Assembly (NCBI RefSeq): GCF_004353525.1 | Contig: NZ_CP085524.1 | Location: 2,997,001-3,061,000, forward strand | DNA: 64,000 bases | DNA from: Zhaonella formicivorans | GTDB lineage: Bacteria > Bacillota > DUOV01 > Zhaonellaceae | Direction: 5' to 3' | Part shown: piece after piece, positions 34,296 through 43,253 of the stretch | Layout of the letters: each line of letters starts with the position of its first letter | How positions within the stretch are numbered: position 1 is the stretch's first letter | The notes under the pieces: model-generated | What the model saw: the letters and a program-made list of their open reading frames with translations, nothing else | What the model was told of the DNA's origin: nothing | The model's database searches: none | Position numbers and translations under genes: made by a program

Positions 34296-35993
34296 ATGGA
34301 GTCGCTCAACACAGAATTACTCTCTTCTCACTTTATTCATGACATTATCAACGAAGACTTAAAGACAGGCAAATGCGGCAGCAAGGTACACACCCGTTTT
34401 CCTCCCGAGCCCAACGGCTACCTGCATATCGGGCACGCTAAATCCATCTGCCTTAATTTTGGTATTGCCGCCCAATACGGAGGTTTGTGCAACTTGCGTT
34501 TTGACGATACCAACCCCAGCAAGGAAGATGTTGAATACGTGGATTCAATTCAAGAGGACGTCAAATGGCTGGGATTTGACTGGGATGACAGGCTTTTTTA
34601 TGCTTCCGACTATTTTGAGCAGTTATATGCTTATGCTGTCCAGTTAATCAAAGACGGCAAAGCTTACGTCTGCGATTTAAGCGCCCAGGAGATCAGGGAA
34701 TACCGCGGCACTTTAACCGAGCCTGGCAAAGAGAGCCCTTACCGCAACCGGACGGTGGAAGAAAACCTGGACTTATTCGAAAGGATGCGGGCAGGAGAGT
34801 TTCCGGACGGCTCCCGGGTGCTGCGGGCTAAGATCGATATGGCTTCGCCTAACCTAAATTTGCGGGATCCGGTCCTTTACCGCATTCAGCGGGCAACCCA
34901 CCACAGGACCGGGGATAAGTGGTGCATTTATCCCATGTATGACTTCGCCCACCCACTTTCCGATGCCCTGGAAGGAATTACTCATTCGATCTGCACTTGT
35001 GAATTTGAGGACCATCGCCCGCTGTACGATTGGGTCATTGAAGCATGCAAAGTGGAATGCAGGCCACGGCAAATTGAATTTGCCCGCCTTAATTTAAGCT
35101 ACACTGTCATGAGCAAGCGCAAGCTGCGGGAATTGGTGGAAGGAGGCTATGTGGAGGGTTGGGATGACCCGCGCATGCCAACCATCTCCGGATTGAGGAG
35201 GAGAGGGTACACTCCGGAGGCAATCAGGGACTTCTGCGAGCGCATTGGTGTGGCCAAAGCCGTCAGCACGGTGGATATCTCCCTTTTGGAACACTGCATC
35301 CGGGAGGACTTAAACAAGCGGGCTCCAAGGGCCATGGCAGTTCTGCGCCCGCTTAAAGTAATTATCGACAACTATCCCGAAGGTCAGGTGGAATGGCTGG
35401 AAGCCGACATTAACCCCGAACAGCCGGAGTTAGGCAAAAGGAAGATACCCTTTTCCCGGATAGTATATATTGAACAAGATGATTTTATGGAAAACCCGCC
35501 GAAAAATTTCTACCGCCTGGCTCCCGGTCGTGAGATCCGGCTCCAGCATGCCTACTACGTGAAATGCGTGGATGTGGTGAAGGATGAAAAAACCGGGGAA
35601 ATTGTAGAACTGCATTGCACCTATGATCCGGAGACAAGAGGCGGATGGTCTGCCGACGGACGCAAAGTAAAGGGCACTTCTCACTGGGTATCGGCTTCCC
35701 ATGCCGTTAGAGCGGAAGTGCGCTTGTATGAACATCTCTTTACCAGAGAGAACCCGGATGATGTAAAAGAGGGTGAGGACTTTAAAGCCAATTTAAACCC
35801 TAACTCTTTGCAAGTGTTAACTTCCTGTCTGGTTGAGCCCAGCCTGGCGGAGGCAGTCCCGGGAGATAGGTTCCAATTCTTAAGACAGGGCTATTTCTGC
35901 GCTGATCCCGACTCAAGGGATGGCAAAATGGTGTTTAACCGCATCGTGCCGCTGCGGGATTCCTGGGCAAAGGCGCAGAAAGCAGGGAAGTAG
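34296..35993 (+). CDS. glnS: Glutaminyl-tRNA synthetase
   Basis: Charges tRNA(Gln) directly. Class I signatures: HIGH within [15 protein letters not shown]-like VMSKRKL, and the GlnRS-specific start [15 protein letters not shown]. The C-terminal beta-barrel anticodon-binding part is present ([16 protein letters not shown] near the end). At 565 residues it is full length. Most Firmicutes lack GlnRS and use Glu-tRNA(Gln) amidation, so the gene was probably acquired laterally in the lineage. It is directly abutted by a DUF1294 gene. Confidence 0.97.
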   Translation: MESLNTELLSSHFIHDIINEDLKTGKCGSKVHTRFPPEPNGYLHIGHAKSICLNFGIAAQYGGLCNLRFDDTNPSKEDVEYVDSIQEDVKWLGFDWDDRLFYASDYFEQLYAYAVQLIKDGKAYVCDLSAQEIREYRGTLTEPGKESPYRNRTVEENLDLFERMRAGEFPDGSRVLRAKIDMASPNLNLRDPVLYRIQRATHHRTGDKWCIYPMYDFAHPLSDALEGITHSICTCEFEDHRPLYDWVIEACKVECRPRQIEFARLNLSYTVMSKRKLRELVEGGYVEGWDDPRMPTISGLRRRGYTPEAIRDFCERIGVAKAVSTVDISLLEHCIREDLNKRAPRAMAVLRPLKVIIDNYPEGQVEWLEADINPEQPELGKRKIPFSRIVYIEQDDFMENPPKNFYRLAPGREIRLQHAYYVKCVDVVKDEKTGEIVELHCTYDPETRGGWSADGRKVKGTSHWVSASHAVRAEVRLYEHLFTRENPDDVKEGEDFKANLNPNSLQVLTSCLVEPSLAEAVPGDRFQFLRQGYFCADPDSRDGKMVFNRIVPLRDSWAKAQKAGK

Positions 35994-36296
35994 ATGAAAT
36001 TTAAACCCATTGTATTAGCCTTTGTAGCAGGGGTTAACTTTCTGGGATTCTTCCTGATGGGACTGGATAAGTCCAAGGCGAAGATGGGCTGGTGGCGTGT
36101 CAAGGAGACAACTTTGCTAGGTCTGGCCCTGGTCTTTGGCTCCTTTGGGGTTTATGCCGGTCTGAAAATCTTCAAACATAAGACAAAGCACAAATCCTTT
36201 ACAGTTACTTTGCCGGTGTTAATGATGATCCAGGCTGTCGTGCTGGTCTGGTTCTATTTTAAGTGTTCCGATTTGTCCCGTTACAGCGTTTTTTAG
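35994..36296 (+). CDS. DUF1294 membrane protein
   Basis: A 100-residue membrane protein with about three hydrophobic segments. The segment FFLMGLDKSKAKMGWWRVKETTLL with an aspartate-lysine and an Arg/Glu pair is characteristic of DUF1294, followed by GLALVFGSFGVYAGLKIFKHKTKHKSF. Function is unknown. The ATG begins one base after the glnS stop codon, so translation is probably coupled. Confidence 0.8.
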   Translation: MKFKPIVLAFVAGVNFLGFFLMGLDKSKAKMGWWRVKETTLLGLALVFGSFGVYAGLKIFKHKTKHKSFTVTLPVLMMIQAVVLVWFYFKCSDLSRYSVF

Positions 36297-36368
36297 AATC
36301 TGCGGCCCTTGACGGAACAGAGATGTTTGGCAATATATTTTTGTCAAAGAAAAATAAAAATAAACTAA

Positions 36369-36397
36369 TTGACAGATCTGGTAAATCCGCCTAACAT
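36369..36397 (+). promoter_or_regulatory. Promoter of the multihaem lipoprotein gene
   Basis: A perfect TTGACA (36369-36374), a 17-base spacer and TAACAT (36392-36397). A GGAGGAGGTG box follows. Confidence 0.75.
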
Positions 36398-36417
36398 GGT
36401 ACAGGGGAGGAGGTGAA

Positions 36418-37215
36418 ATGATGAATAAGCGCTTATTGCTGTTTGGTGTAGTACTTCTTTTGGCCTTGTTCGTTATCGTCGGCTGCGGTCAAAAAGATGC
36501 TGCGCAGCAGGAAGCTGGGCAGGCCCCTGCCGCCGAGAGCCAACCTGCGGATAGTCAGCCCGCTGAAAACCAGTCAGAGCAAGGAACAACAGGCGATGCT
36601 GAAATGGTATTTGTTTCCTCTGGCGAGGTAAACGGCTGCAATGACTGCCACAAGAAGGTTGCAGAGGACAAAGATTACTCGCTGACAGCAGAACTGAAGA
36701 AAATTGAGGGCCATCCACAGCTGGAAGCCAAAGGTGTGGCTGACTGCACAAGCTGTCACCAGGGTGATAACGGCTTAAACAAGGTGCTGCATAAAGCCCA
36801 CTATGGTCAGGACAGCGTATTTGTATCCGAATATAAGGGGGCATGCGTGCAGTGCCATAAGCTGTCGGAAAGCGGCAAGCTTACTGTAGCAGGATTGGAG
36901 CCTCAAGGGACCAAGTTTGTAACTGTTGAAGTAGCTATGGTGGATAAAGCCCCAGGCGGCTGCAACGATTGTCATAAGAAAGTTGCCGAAGACAAGGATT
37001 ATACCCTGGCTGCGGAAATCAAAAACATTAAAGGGCATCCCGAGGTCCTTGCCGACAACGTTCAGGCATGTTTGAGCTGCCACAAAGAGGGGAATTTGGC
37101 CTTTAACACCATCCTACATAAAGCTCACCTCCAGGGAGAGGTGTATAAGGAATATGGCAACAGCTGTATCAATTGCCATGACCAACAAAATGACATGAAA
37201 GTAAAGGGGTTATAA
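36418..37215 (+). CDS. Six-haem c-type cytochrome lipoprotein with internal duplication
   Basis: Exported electron-transfer protein. A signal peptide ends in a lipobox (FVIVGC, Cys23), so it is tethered to the outer face of the membrane; an Ala/Gln/Pro-rich linker follows. Six CxxCH haem motifs: CNDCH (74-78), CTSCH (110-114), CVQCH (143-147), CNDCH (182-186), CLSCH (218-222) and CINCH (250-254). Residues 74-147 and 182-254 are a duplicated three-haem unit sharing KKVAEDKDY, GHP and LHKAH, the histidines of which are likely distal ligands. It is a single gene with its own promoter and terminator. The partner is unknown. Confidence 0.92.
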   Translation: MMNKRLLLFGVVLLLALFVIVGCGQKDAAQQEAGQAPAAESQPADSQPAENQSEQGTTGDAEMVFVSSGEVNGCNDCHKKVAEDKDYSLTAELKKIEGHPQLEAKGVADCTSCHQGDNGLNKVLHKAHYGQDSVFVSEYKGACVQCHKLSESGKLTVAGLEPQGTKFVTVEVAMVDKAPGGCNDCHKKVAEDKDYTLAAEIKNIKGHPEVLADNVQACLSCHKEGNLAFNTILHKAHLQGEVYKEYGNSCINCHDQQNDMKVKGL

Positions 37216-37217
37216 AA

Positions 37218-37254
37218 AAACTGGGTGTGGATCTGGTAGATTCACACCCAGTTT
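37218..37254. terminator. Bidirectional terminator
   Basis: AAACTGGGTGTG (37218-37229) pairs with CACACCCAGTTT (37243-37254). A-rich bases before it and T after it let it serve both the cytochrome gene and the convergent transporter gene. Confidence 0.85.
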
Positions 37255-37259
37255 TACCA

Positions 37260-37775
37260 TCAGTTTTTTTGTTTGCTAGTTACATTGCTATCAATAACTT
37301 GCATTCGCAATAAGAGCTCTGCCAGGATCAGTGCTACTACACCTCCGGTCACGGCTGTAAACAGCTGCGGCAGTTGCAGTGCCTTGGCTGCTGCCGGGGG
37401 AAGGTTGATGAGGGTCTGCACGGCAAAAGAGAGAATGAGATACTTGCTTGCCGCACCGGCCAGAACGCCCAGGAATTTTAGATAGCTCCCTTTTTTGACT
37501 GGTAAACAAGAGATAAAAACGAAAAAGGCGTTGCCCAGCATGATAAAGGGGATGGCTGGCGCTAGGGGCGCAGGAAGTATTCCCCGCGTAAAGGCAATGA
37601 TTGGCGTTAGCAAGCCAATGCATATTCCGCTAATGGGGTTCACCAGAATTCCTGCCAAAAGGAGCAGCGCATTAACCGCTGGGCCGGTAAACGTTTGGGG
37701 AAGTCCTAGAAGCTGGATTGCCAAGGTGAGCGCCAAAAGGACAGCTGTCCGGGTTAACCATTTGACACTGAACAT
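37260..37775 (-). CDS. ECF transporter S component, substrate unknown
   Basis: A 171-residue membrane protein with about five to six hydrophobic segments. LALTLAIQLLGLPQ near the start and NALLLLAGILVNPISGICIGLLTPIIAFTRG resemble the substrate-binding subunits of energy-coupling-factor transporters. ATG at 37775 follows AGAGGTGA; a GTG at 37784 overlaps that box. The ECF A and T subunits are not in the window, consistent with a shared module elsewhere. The vitamin or ion transported cannot be told. Confidence 0.65.
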   Translation of the reverse strand: MFSVKWLTRTAVLLALTLAIQLLGLPQTFTGPAVNALLLLAGILVNPISGICIGLLTPIIAFTRGILPAPLAPAIPFIMLGNAFFVFISCLPVKKGSYLKFLGVLAGAASKYLILSFAVQTLINLPPAAAKALQLPQLFTAVTGGVVALILAELLLRMQVIDSNVTSKQKN

Positions 37776-37869
37776 AAAAATCACCTCTGACCGTACTTTT
37801 GATTCAAGTTTATCACATTTTTTCTCGAAAGAGAGGGTGGAATAACAAATTACATCGTTTTTAAGCAGG

Positions 37870-37922
37870 AATCATTCAATGAATGTGGAAATATTCTTAA
37901 TCAAAGGTGCATAAATATGCAC
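37870..37922. promoter_or_regulatory. Dyads upstream of the sodium:solute symporter
   Basis: GTGCATA-AA-TATGCAC (37907-37922) is a perfect 16-base dyad, and CATTCA-A-TGAATG lies just upstream (about 37873-37885). Both may be operators; neither was matched to a known regulator. Confidence 0.4.
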
Positions 37923-37988
37923 TGTAGGGTAGGTAGGTTTGTGCAAAAGTAGAAATAGTAAAAGTAGAATGGAAGGATGGTAGATAAC

Positions 37989-39506
37989 ATGAAAGCTCTG
38001 ATTATTTCTCTCTATGTTTTAATGCTTTTGACTATTGGTTATCTGACAATGAAAAAAACGAAAAGCGTGGATGATTTTTTCCTGGGGAACCGCTCCATTG
38101 GTCCCTGGGTTTCTGCGTTTGCCTACGGGACCACCTACTTCAGCGCGGTGGTCTTTATCGGTTATGCAGGAAAGGTAGGTTGGGGCTTTGGCCTTTCTTC
38201 CTTGTGGATAGTACTGGGCAACGCCTTTGTAGGCACCATGCTTGCCTGGTTGCTGCTCGCTAAACCTACCCGAGAAATCACTACCCGTCTCAATGTGCTT
38301 ACTATGCCAGAGTTTTTGGCTGCCCGCTACGATAGCCCAAACCTTAAACTAGTGGCGGCCATGATTATTTTTCTTTTTCTGGTGCCTTATTCTGCATCGG
38401 TCTATATGGGCCTGAGCTACCTGTTTGAACAGATTTTCCATATTCCTTTTCTGTATGCCCTGATTTTTATTGCGGTTTTAACCGGGGTTTACCTGGTCAT
38501 GGGCGGGTATTTGGCGGTGACCCTTACTGATTTCATTCAAGGACTGGTGATGATTGTAGGTGCTACCCTGCTGGTATTCTACGTGGTTACCGACTCCCAT
38601 GTGGGGGGGATCACCCAGGGCTTGGCAAGGCTTGCCGCTTATGATCCCAAATTGGTGCAACCCATTGGCCCCGGGGGTTTTATTCCCCTTGCTTCTTTAG
38701 TAGTTTTAACAAGTCTGGGGGCTTGGGGATTGCCGCAAATGGTGCAAAAGTTTTACTCTATTAAAAATGAGCAAGCCATTAAACCGGCTATCATTGTTTC
38801 TACAGCTTTTGCGCTGATCATTGCCTTTGGAGCCTATTTTACCGGCTCCTTTGGCCGGCTGTTTTTCAACAATGAGATGCCTGTCATGGCAGGAAAACCC
38901 AATCCGGACATGATCATACCCTATATTGTCAGCACCGCTTTGCCGGAATGGGTAGGAGTGTTGATTTTGCTATTGGTACTGGCTGCTTCTATGTCTACTT
39001 TGGCTTCATTGGTGCTGGTCTCCAGCTCTGCTATTGCCATGGACTTGGTTAAAGGCTCCCTTTTTCCAAACTTGCCGAAAGAAAAGGTTGTCACTTTGAT
39101 GCGCATACTCTGTGTGGCCTTTATAGCCTTATCTGTGTACATTGCCCTGAGGCCTACTTTCATTTTGACACTGATGGCCATCTCTTGGGGCACCATTGCC
39201 GGCGCATTCTTGGCCCCTTATCTCTACGGACTGTTTTGGCCCGGAACAACCAAAGCCGGCGCCTGGGCGGGTCTGGTCACAGGACTGGCCATTTCCATTG
39301 GCTTTTCGTTCCTCTACAGAATGAACTCGGCAGTGATTCCTACCATTGGTTCGGCGGCGATCCTGATCCCGCTTGTGGTAGTGCCGCTGGTCAGTGTCTT
39401 TACCCCCGGGTTTTCTGAGGAGCATTTGAGGAAAGTTTACGGAAAAGATGCGCCCTCTACCGGCTGGGGACGTTCTTCACCGGCCCTGCGTTCGGAAGAG
39501 GCATAA
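37989..39506 (+). CDS. Sodium:solute symporter (SSS family)
   Basis: Inner-membrane sodium-coupled permease with about thirteen membrane segments. The family pattern KSVDDFFLGNRSIGPWVSAFAYGTTYFSA opens it, and MGGYLAVTLTDFIQG is the conserved SSS signature. GAWGLPQMVQKFYS and LAASMSTLASLVLVSSSAI carry the sodium-site residues. ATG at 37989 is 11 bases from GGAAGGA; an ATG at 37977 touches it. The substrate cannot be read. Its place ahead of paaK and iorAB hints at uptake of an organic acid or amino acid. Confidence 0.9.
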   Translation: MKALIISLYVLMLLTIGYLTMKKTKSVDDFFLGNRSIGPWVSAFAYGTTYFSAVVFIGYAGKVGWGFGLSSLWIVLGNAFVGTMLAWLLLAKPTREITTRLNVLTMPEFLAARYDSPNLKLVAAMIIFLFLVPYSASVYMGLSYLFEQIFHIPFLYALIFIAVLTGVYLVMGGYLAVTLTDFIQGLVMIVGATLLVFYVVTDSHVGGITQGLARLAAYDPKLVQPIGPGGFIPLASLVVLTSLGAWGLPQMVQKFYSIKNEQAIKPAIIVSTAFALIIAFGAYFTGSFGRLFFNNEMPVMAGKPNPDMIIPYIVSTALPEWVGVLILLLVLAASMSTLASLVLVSSSAIAMDLVKGSLFPNLPKEKVVTLMRILCVAFIALSVYIALRPTFILTLMAISWGTIAGAFLAPYLYGLFWPGTTKAGAWAGLVTGLAISIGFSFLYRMNSAVIPTIGSAAILIPLVVVPLVSVFTPGFSEEHLRKVYGKDAPSTGWGRSSPALRSEEA

Positions 39507-39534
39507 CCCGTGGACAATGGATGATATACAATAC

Positions 39535-39566
39535 TTAAGAGGCAGGAAATATTTCCTGCCTCTTAA
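39535..39566. other. Perfect 32-base palindrome between symporter and paaK
   Basis: TTAAGAGGCAGGAAAT is followed directly by its reverse complement. There is no loop and no strong T-run, so it may be a terminator or an operator. Confidence 0.6.
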
Positions 39567-39584
39567 ACGAAAGGTTGAGGTCAG

Positions 39585-40886
39585 ATGATCTGGGATAAAG
39601 AAATGGAAACTATAAAGCGTGAAGAACTGCAGAAGATCCAGTTAGAGCGGTTGCAGCAAACTGTGGCAAGGGTCTATGCCAAAGTTCCATTTTACCGTCA
39701 GGCTTTTGATAAGGCAGGGGTGCGTCCCGAGGATATAAAAGCCCTGGAGGATGTCAGGCGGCTTCCTTTCACCACCAAAGACAACCTGCGGGATAACTAC
39801 CCCTTTGGCATGTTTGCAGTGCCCAAGCAGGAACTGGTCAGGATCCATGCTTCTTCCGGCACTACCGGAAAGCCAACGGTAGTAGGTTACACCAGAAATG
39901 ACCTGGAAGTCTGGTCCGACTTGGTGGCCCGTATTGTAGCCCTGGCGGGAGGTACGGCGGAGGATGTGGCTCAGGTGGCTTTCGGTTACGGTCTCTTTAC
40001 GGGGGCTTTCGGATTGCACTATGGTTTGGAAAAAATCGGCGCTACCGTGGTACCTGCTTCCACCGGCAATACGGAAAAACAGATTATGCTGATGCAGGAT
40101 TTTGGCACTACTATTTTAGTAAGTACTCCCTCCTACGCCCTCTACATGGCGGAAGTGGCTGAGCAAATGGGGATTAACACTTCAAGGCTCCCTTTGCGTC
40201 TCGGCCTTTTTGGCTCCGAGGCCAGCACTGAAGAGATGCGGCGAGAGATAGAACGTCGTTGGAACATCATTGCCACTGACAATTACGGCTTAAGTGAAAT
40301 TATCGGACCAGGGGTATCGGGCGAATGCCATTTAAAACAGGGGATGCACATCGCCGAAGACCATTTCCTGGTAGAAGTTATTGACCCCCAAACCGGGGAG
40401 CCTTTGCCCTATGGTGAGGTAGGTGAGCTGGTCTTTACCACCCTCACCAAGGAAGCTTTGCCGCTGATTCGCTACCGGACCAAGGACCTTTCTGTTCTCA
40501 ATCCTGAACCATGCGCTTGCGGACGTACAACGGTGCGGATGGAAAAGATCAAAGGGCGGACTGATGATATGCTGATCATCAAGGGGGTAAATGTGTTCCC
40601 CTCCCAAATTGAAAGCGTCTTGATGGAAATGGAAGGGGTTGCTCCCCACTACCAGTTGGTTGTGACTAAGAAGGGTTACCTGGATGAATTGGAAATTAAA
40701 GTGGAAGTTAAGGACGAATGGTTTACCGGTCGGTTTAAAGAGCTGGAAGCTTTAGAACATAGTATTACCCAAAAGCTGCAAAGTGTGTTATCATTGAATG
40801 CAAAGGTGCGTTTAGTTGAACCTCGTTCTTTGACCCGTTTCGAAGGTAAAGCCAAAAGGGTTTTAGATTTGCGCAACAATTGCTAG
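39585..40886 (+). CDS. paaK: Phenylacetate--CoA ligase
   Basis: AMP-forming ligase that links aryl- or phenylacetate to CoA; in fermenters it may run with arylacetyl-CoA. The ATP/AMP motif is [16 protein letters not shown], with [17 protein letters not shown] for acyl-adenylate binding and RYRTKDLS with [16 protein letters not shown] in the C-terminal domain. At 433 residues it is full length. It is 14 bases upstream of iorA, the usual arrangement with indolepyruvate oxidoreductase in anaerobes. Confidence 0.96.
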   Translation: MIWDKEMETIKREELQKIQLERLQQTVARVYAKVPFYRQAFDKAGVRPEDIKALEDVRRLPFTTKDNLRDNYPFGMFAVPKQELVRIHASSGTTGKPTVVGYTRNDLEVWSDLVARIVALAGGTAEDVAQVAFGYGLFTGAFGLHYGLEKIGATVVPASTGNTEKQIMLMQDFGTTILVSTPSYALYMAEVAEQMGINTSRLPLRLGLFGSEASTEEMRREIERRWNIIATDNYGLSEIIGPGVSGECHLKQGMHIAEDHFLVEVIDPQTGEPLPYGEVGELVFTTLTKEALPLIRYRTKDLSVLNPEPCACGRTTVRMEKIKGRTDDMLIIKGVNVFPSQIESVLMEMEGVAPHYQLVVTKKGYLDELEIKVEVKDEWFTGRFKELEALEHSITQKLQSVLSLNAKVRLVEPRSLTRFEGKAKRVLDLRNNC

Positions 40887-40900
40887 GAAGGAGAGCTTAA

Positions 40901-42640
40901 GTGAAGAAGCTTTTGACAGGAAACGAGGCGATTGCCCGGGGGGCTTTTGAAGCCGGCGTTACAGTGGCGGCAGCTTACCCAGGTACGCCAAGCACAGAGA
41001 TCTTGGAAAATATAGCAGGGTATCCGGAAATTTATGCCGAGTGGTCACCCAACGAGAAGGTAGCTTTGGAAGTGGGGATTGGCGCCTCCATTGCCGGAGC
41101 CAGGGTGCTGGTAGCCATGAAGCATGTGGGCGTCAATGTGGCGGCCGACCCGCTCCTGACTTTGGCCTATACAGGGGTAAACGGCGGCCTGGTTTTAGTT
41201 TCTGCCGATGACCCCGGTATGCATAGTTCCCAAAACGAGCAGGATAACCGTTATTATGCCAAATTTGCCCAAATACCCCTTTTAGAGCCCAGCGACAGCC
41301 AGGAAGCCAAGGAGATGTTAATCGAGGCTTACCGGTTGAGCGAACAATTCGATACCCCTGTCCTTTTCAGGACTACCACAAGGGTTGCCCATTCTCAGTC
41401 CCTGGTGGAGCTGGGGGAAAGAGAAGAAGTACCTCTCAAAGAATATGTGAAAAATGCGCAGAAATATGTGATGCTGCCAGCCCATGGACGGATGCGCCAC
41501 CCAATCGTGGAAGAACGCAGGGAAAAGCTGGCGCTCTACAATGAGACAAGCGCGTTTAACCGTATTGAAAGGGGCAGTTCAAAAATCGGGATCATCACCA
41601 GCGGCATTGCTTACCAGTATGTGAAAGAAGCTGTGCCGGAGGCTTCCGTGCTGAAATTGGGGATGACTTATCCTTTGCCCAAAAAACTGATTAGTAGCTT
41701 TGTAGATTCCGTTGAAACTTGTTACGTGGTTGAGGAACTGGAGCCTTTCCTGGAGGAACAACTGAAAGCATGGGGCTTAAAGGTAATCGGCAAAGAGCTT
41801 TTTCCCAGGGTCGGAGAACTTAGTTCCGAACTGGTAGCAGCCAAACTCAGCCTAGGACAGTCCCAGCATGAAGTGGCGGCGAGCAGCGCAGCCCCTATTC
41901 CTGTCCGACCTCCTGTGCTCTGCCCGGGATGTCCTCACCGCGGTGTTTACTATGTAATCAATAAGCTGAGACTGAAAGTTGCCGGTGATATCGGTTGTTA
42001 TACGCTTGGGGCTACTCCTCCTTTATCCAGTATGGATACCTGCATCTGTATGGGAGCCAGCATCAGCGGTGCCCTGGGCATGGAGAAGGCCAGGGGTAAG
42101 GAGTTTGCCAGGGGATTGGTGGCTGTAATCGGCGACTCTACCTTTATGCATTCCGGCATGACGGGGCTGGTGGATGTGGTATACAACGGAGGGACTACTA
42201 CTACGCTGATCCTGGATAACAGCACCACCGCCATGACCGGCCATCAGGACCACCCGGCTACTGGTATGACCCTAGGCAAAAAACAGTTTAAGCAGATAGA
42301 CTTGGAACAGCTGGTTAGGGCATTGGGAGTGGAGCGGGTGCAAGTGGTAGACCCTTACGATTTGAAAGCAGTGGAAGAAGCCCTTAAAACCGAAGTGGCC
42401 ATTGAGGAACCTTCCGTCATTATCTTTAAGCGGCCCTGCGTGCTCCTGAAAGGCCATGCTCCTGAAGGCTGTGTTACTGTAGAACAAGAAAAATGCAAGG
42501 CCTGCGGCATGTGCCGCAAGCTGGGCTGTCCGGCCCTGGTCTTTAAGGGTGATAAGCCGGCGGTGAATGCTACCTTGTGTAACGGCTGCGGCCTGTGCAT
42601 ACAAGTCTGCCGTTTCGGGGCAATCCGGGAGGTGGAGTAA
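40901..42640 (+). CDS. iorA: Indolepyruvate ferredoxin oxidoreductase, alpha subunit
   Basis: Thiamine-diphosphate enzyme subunit that oxidises arylpyruvates to arylacetyl-CoA with ferredoxin. Visible in order: the pyrimidine-binding domain (LLTGNEAIARGAFEAGV, AAAYPGTPSTEI, EWSPNEKVALEVGIGAS), a cysteine-containing PP domain (CPGCPHRGVYY, GDIGCYTLGATPPL, and GDSTFMHSGMTGLVDVVYN with the metal-binding GDS...N motif), and a C-terminal two-cluster ferredoxin domain (CKACGMCRKLGC and CNGCGLCIQVC). At 579 residues it is full length. The start is GTG. It ends directly against iorB. Confidence 0.97.
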   Translation: MKKLLTGNEAIARGAFEAGVTVAAAYPGTPSTEILENIAGYPEIYAEWSPNEKVALEVGIGASIAGARVLVAMKHVGVNVAADPLLTLAYTGVNGGLVLVSADDPGMHSSQNEQDNRYYAKFAQIPLLEPSDSQEAKEMLIEAYRLSEQFDTPVLFRTTTRVAHSQSLVELGEREEVPLKEYVKNAQKYVMLPAHGRMRHPIVEERREKLALYNETSAFNRIERGSSKIGIITSGIAYQYVKEAVPEASVLKLGMTYPLPKKLISSFVDSVETCYVVEELEPFLEEQLKAWGLKVIGKELFPRVGELSSELVAAKLSLGQSQHEVAASSAAPIPVRPPVLCPGCPHRGVYYVINKLRLKVAGDIGCYTLGATPPLSSMDTCICMGASISGALGMEKARGKEFARGLVAVIGDSTFMHSGMTGLVDVVYNGGTTTTLILDNSTTAMTGHQDHPATGMTLGKKQFKQIDLEQLVRALGVERVQVVDPYDLKAVEEALKTEVAIEEPSVIIFKRPCVLLKGHAPEGCVTVEQEKCKACGMCRKLGCPALVFKGDKPAVNATLCNGCGLCIQVCRFGAIREVE

Positions 42641-43219
42641 ATGGAGAAGACTACGAACATTCTCCTGGTTGGCGTTGGAGGCCAGGGTACAATTTTGGCC
42701 AGTAAAATCCTGGGGCATGTGGCGCAAAACCTGGGGGCGGAAGTTAAAGTCTCGGAAATTCACGGCATGTCCCAACGGGGAGGCAGTGTGGTCACCCAAG
42801 TCCGTTTTGGGGAGAAGGTTTATTCCCCTGTCATTGCGCCGGGCACGGCTGATGTAATTTTGGCCTTCGAAAAACTGGAGGCGCTACGCTGGTTGCCCTT
42901 TTTAAAAGAAGGCGGGGTAATGATCGTCAATAACCAGGAAATTGACCCGATGCCGGTAATCATGGGCGCCGCCGAATACCCGCAGGATATTTTCCGTACT
43001 CTCGAGTCGGCAGCCCGGACTGTGAAGGTTCCTGCCCTGGCTATGGCGGAAGCCTGTGGTTCTGTCAAGAGCGTGAACGTAGTGCTTTTAGGTGTCTTGG
43101 CCAAGTCCTTGGGTTTGGATGAAGAGGTATGGCTGGATGCCCTGATTCACTGCGTGCCCAAAAAGACCATCGAGGTAAATAAGAAAGCTTTTCTGCAAGG
43201 TTATCAATTTGCAGGTTAG
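42641..43219 (+). CDS. iorB: Indolepyruvate ferredoxin oxidoreductase, beta subunit
   Basis: Gamma-domain subunit of the 2-oxoacid:ferredoxin oxidoreductase. The start LLVGVGGQGTILASKILGHVA and SEIHGMSQRGGSVVTQVRFG are characteristic of IorB. At 192 residues it is full length. The ATG begins one base after the iorA stop, so the pair is coupled. A hairpin terminator follows and is shared with the convergent regulator gene. Confidence 0.96.
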   Translation: MEKTTNILLVGVGGQGTILASKILGHVAQNLGAEVKVSEIHGMSQRGGSVVTQVRFGEKVYSPVIAPGTADVILAFEKLEALRWLPFLKEGGVMIVNNQEIDPMPVIMGAAEYPQDIFRTLESAARTVKVPALAMAEACGSVKSVNVVLLGVLAKSLGLDEEVWLDALIHCVPKKTIEVNKKAFLQGYQFAG

Positions 43220-43223
43220 ATAA

Positions 43224-43253
43224 AAGCCCAGGTGTCCCTGGGCTTCCTTTTAT
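43224..43253. terminator. Terminator between iorB and the LuxR-type gene
   Basis: AAGCCCAGG (43224-43232) pairs with CCTGGGCTT (43237-43245), with CCTTTTATT after it. Confidence 0.75.
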
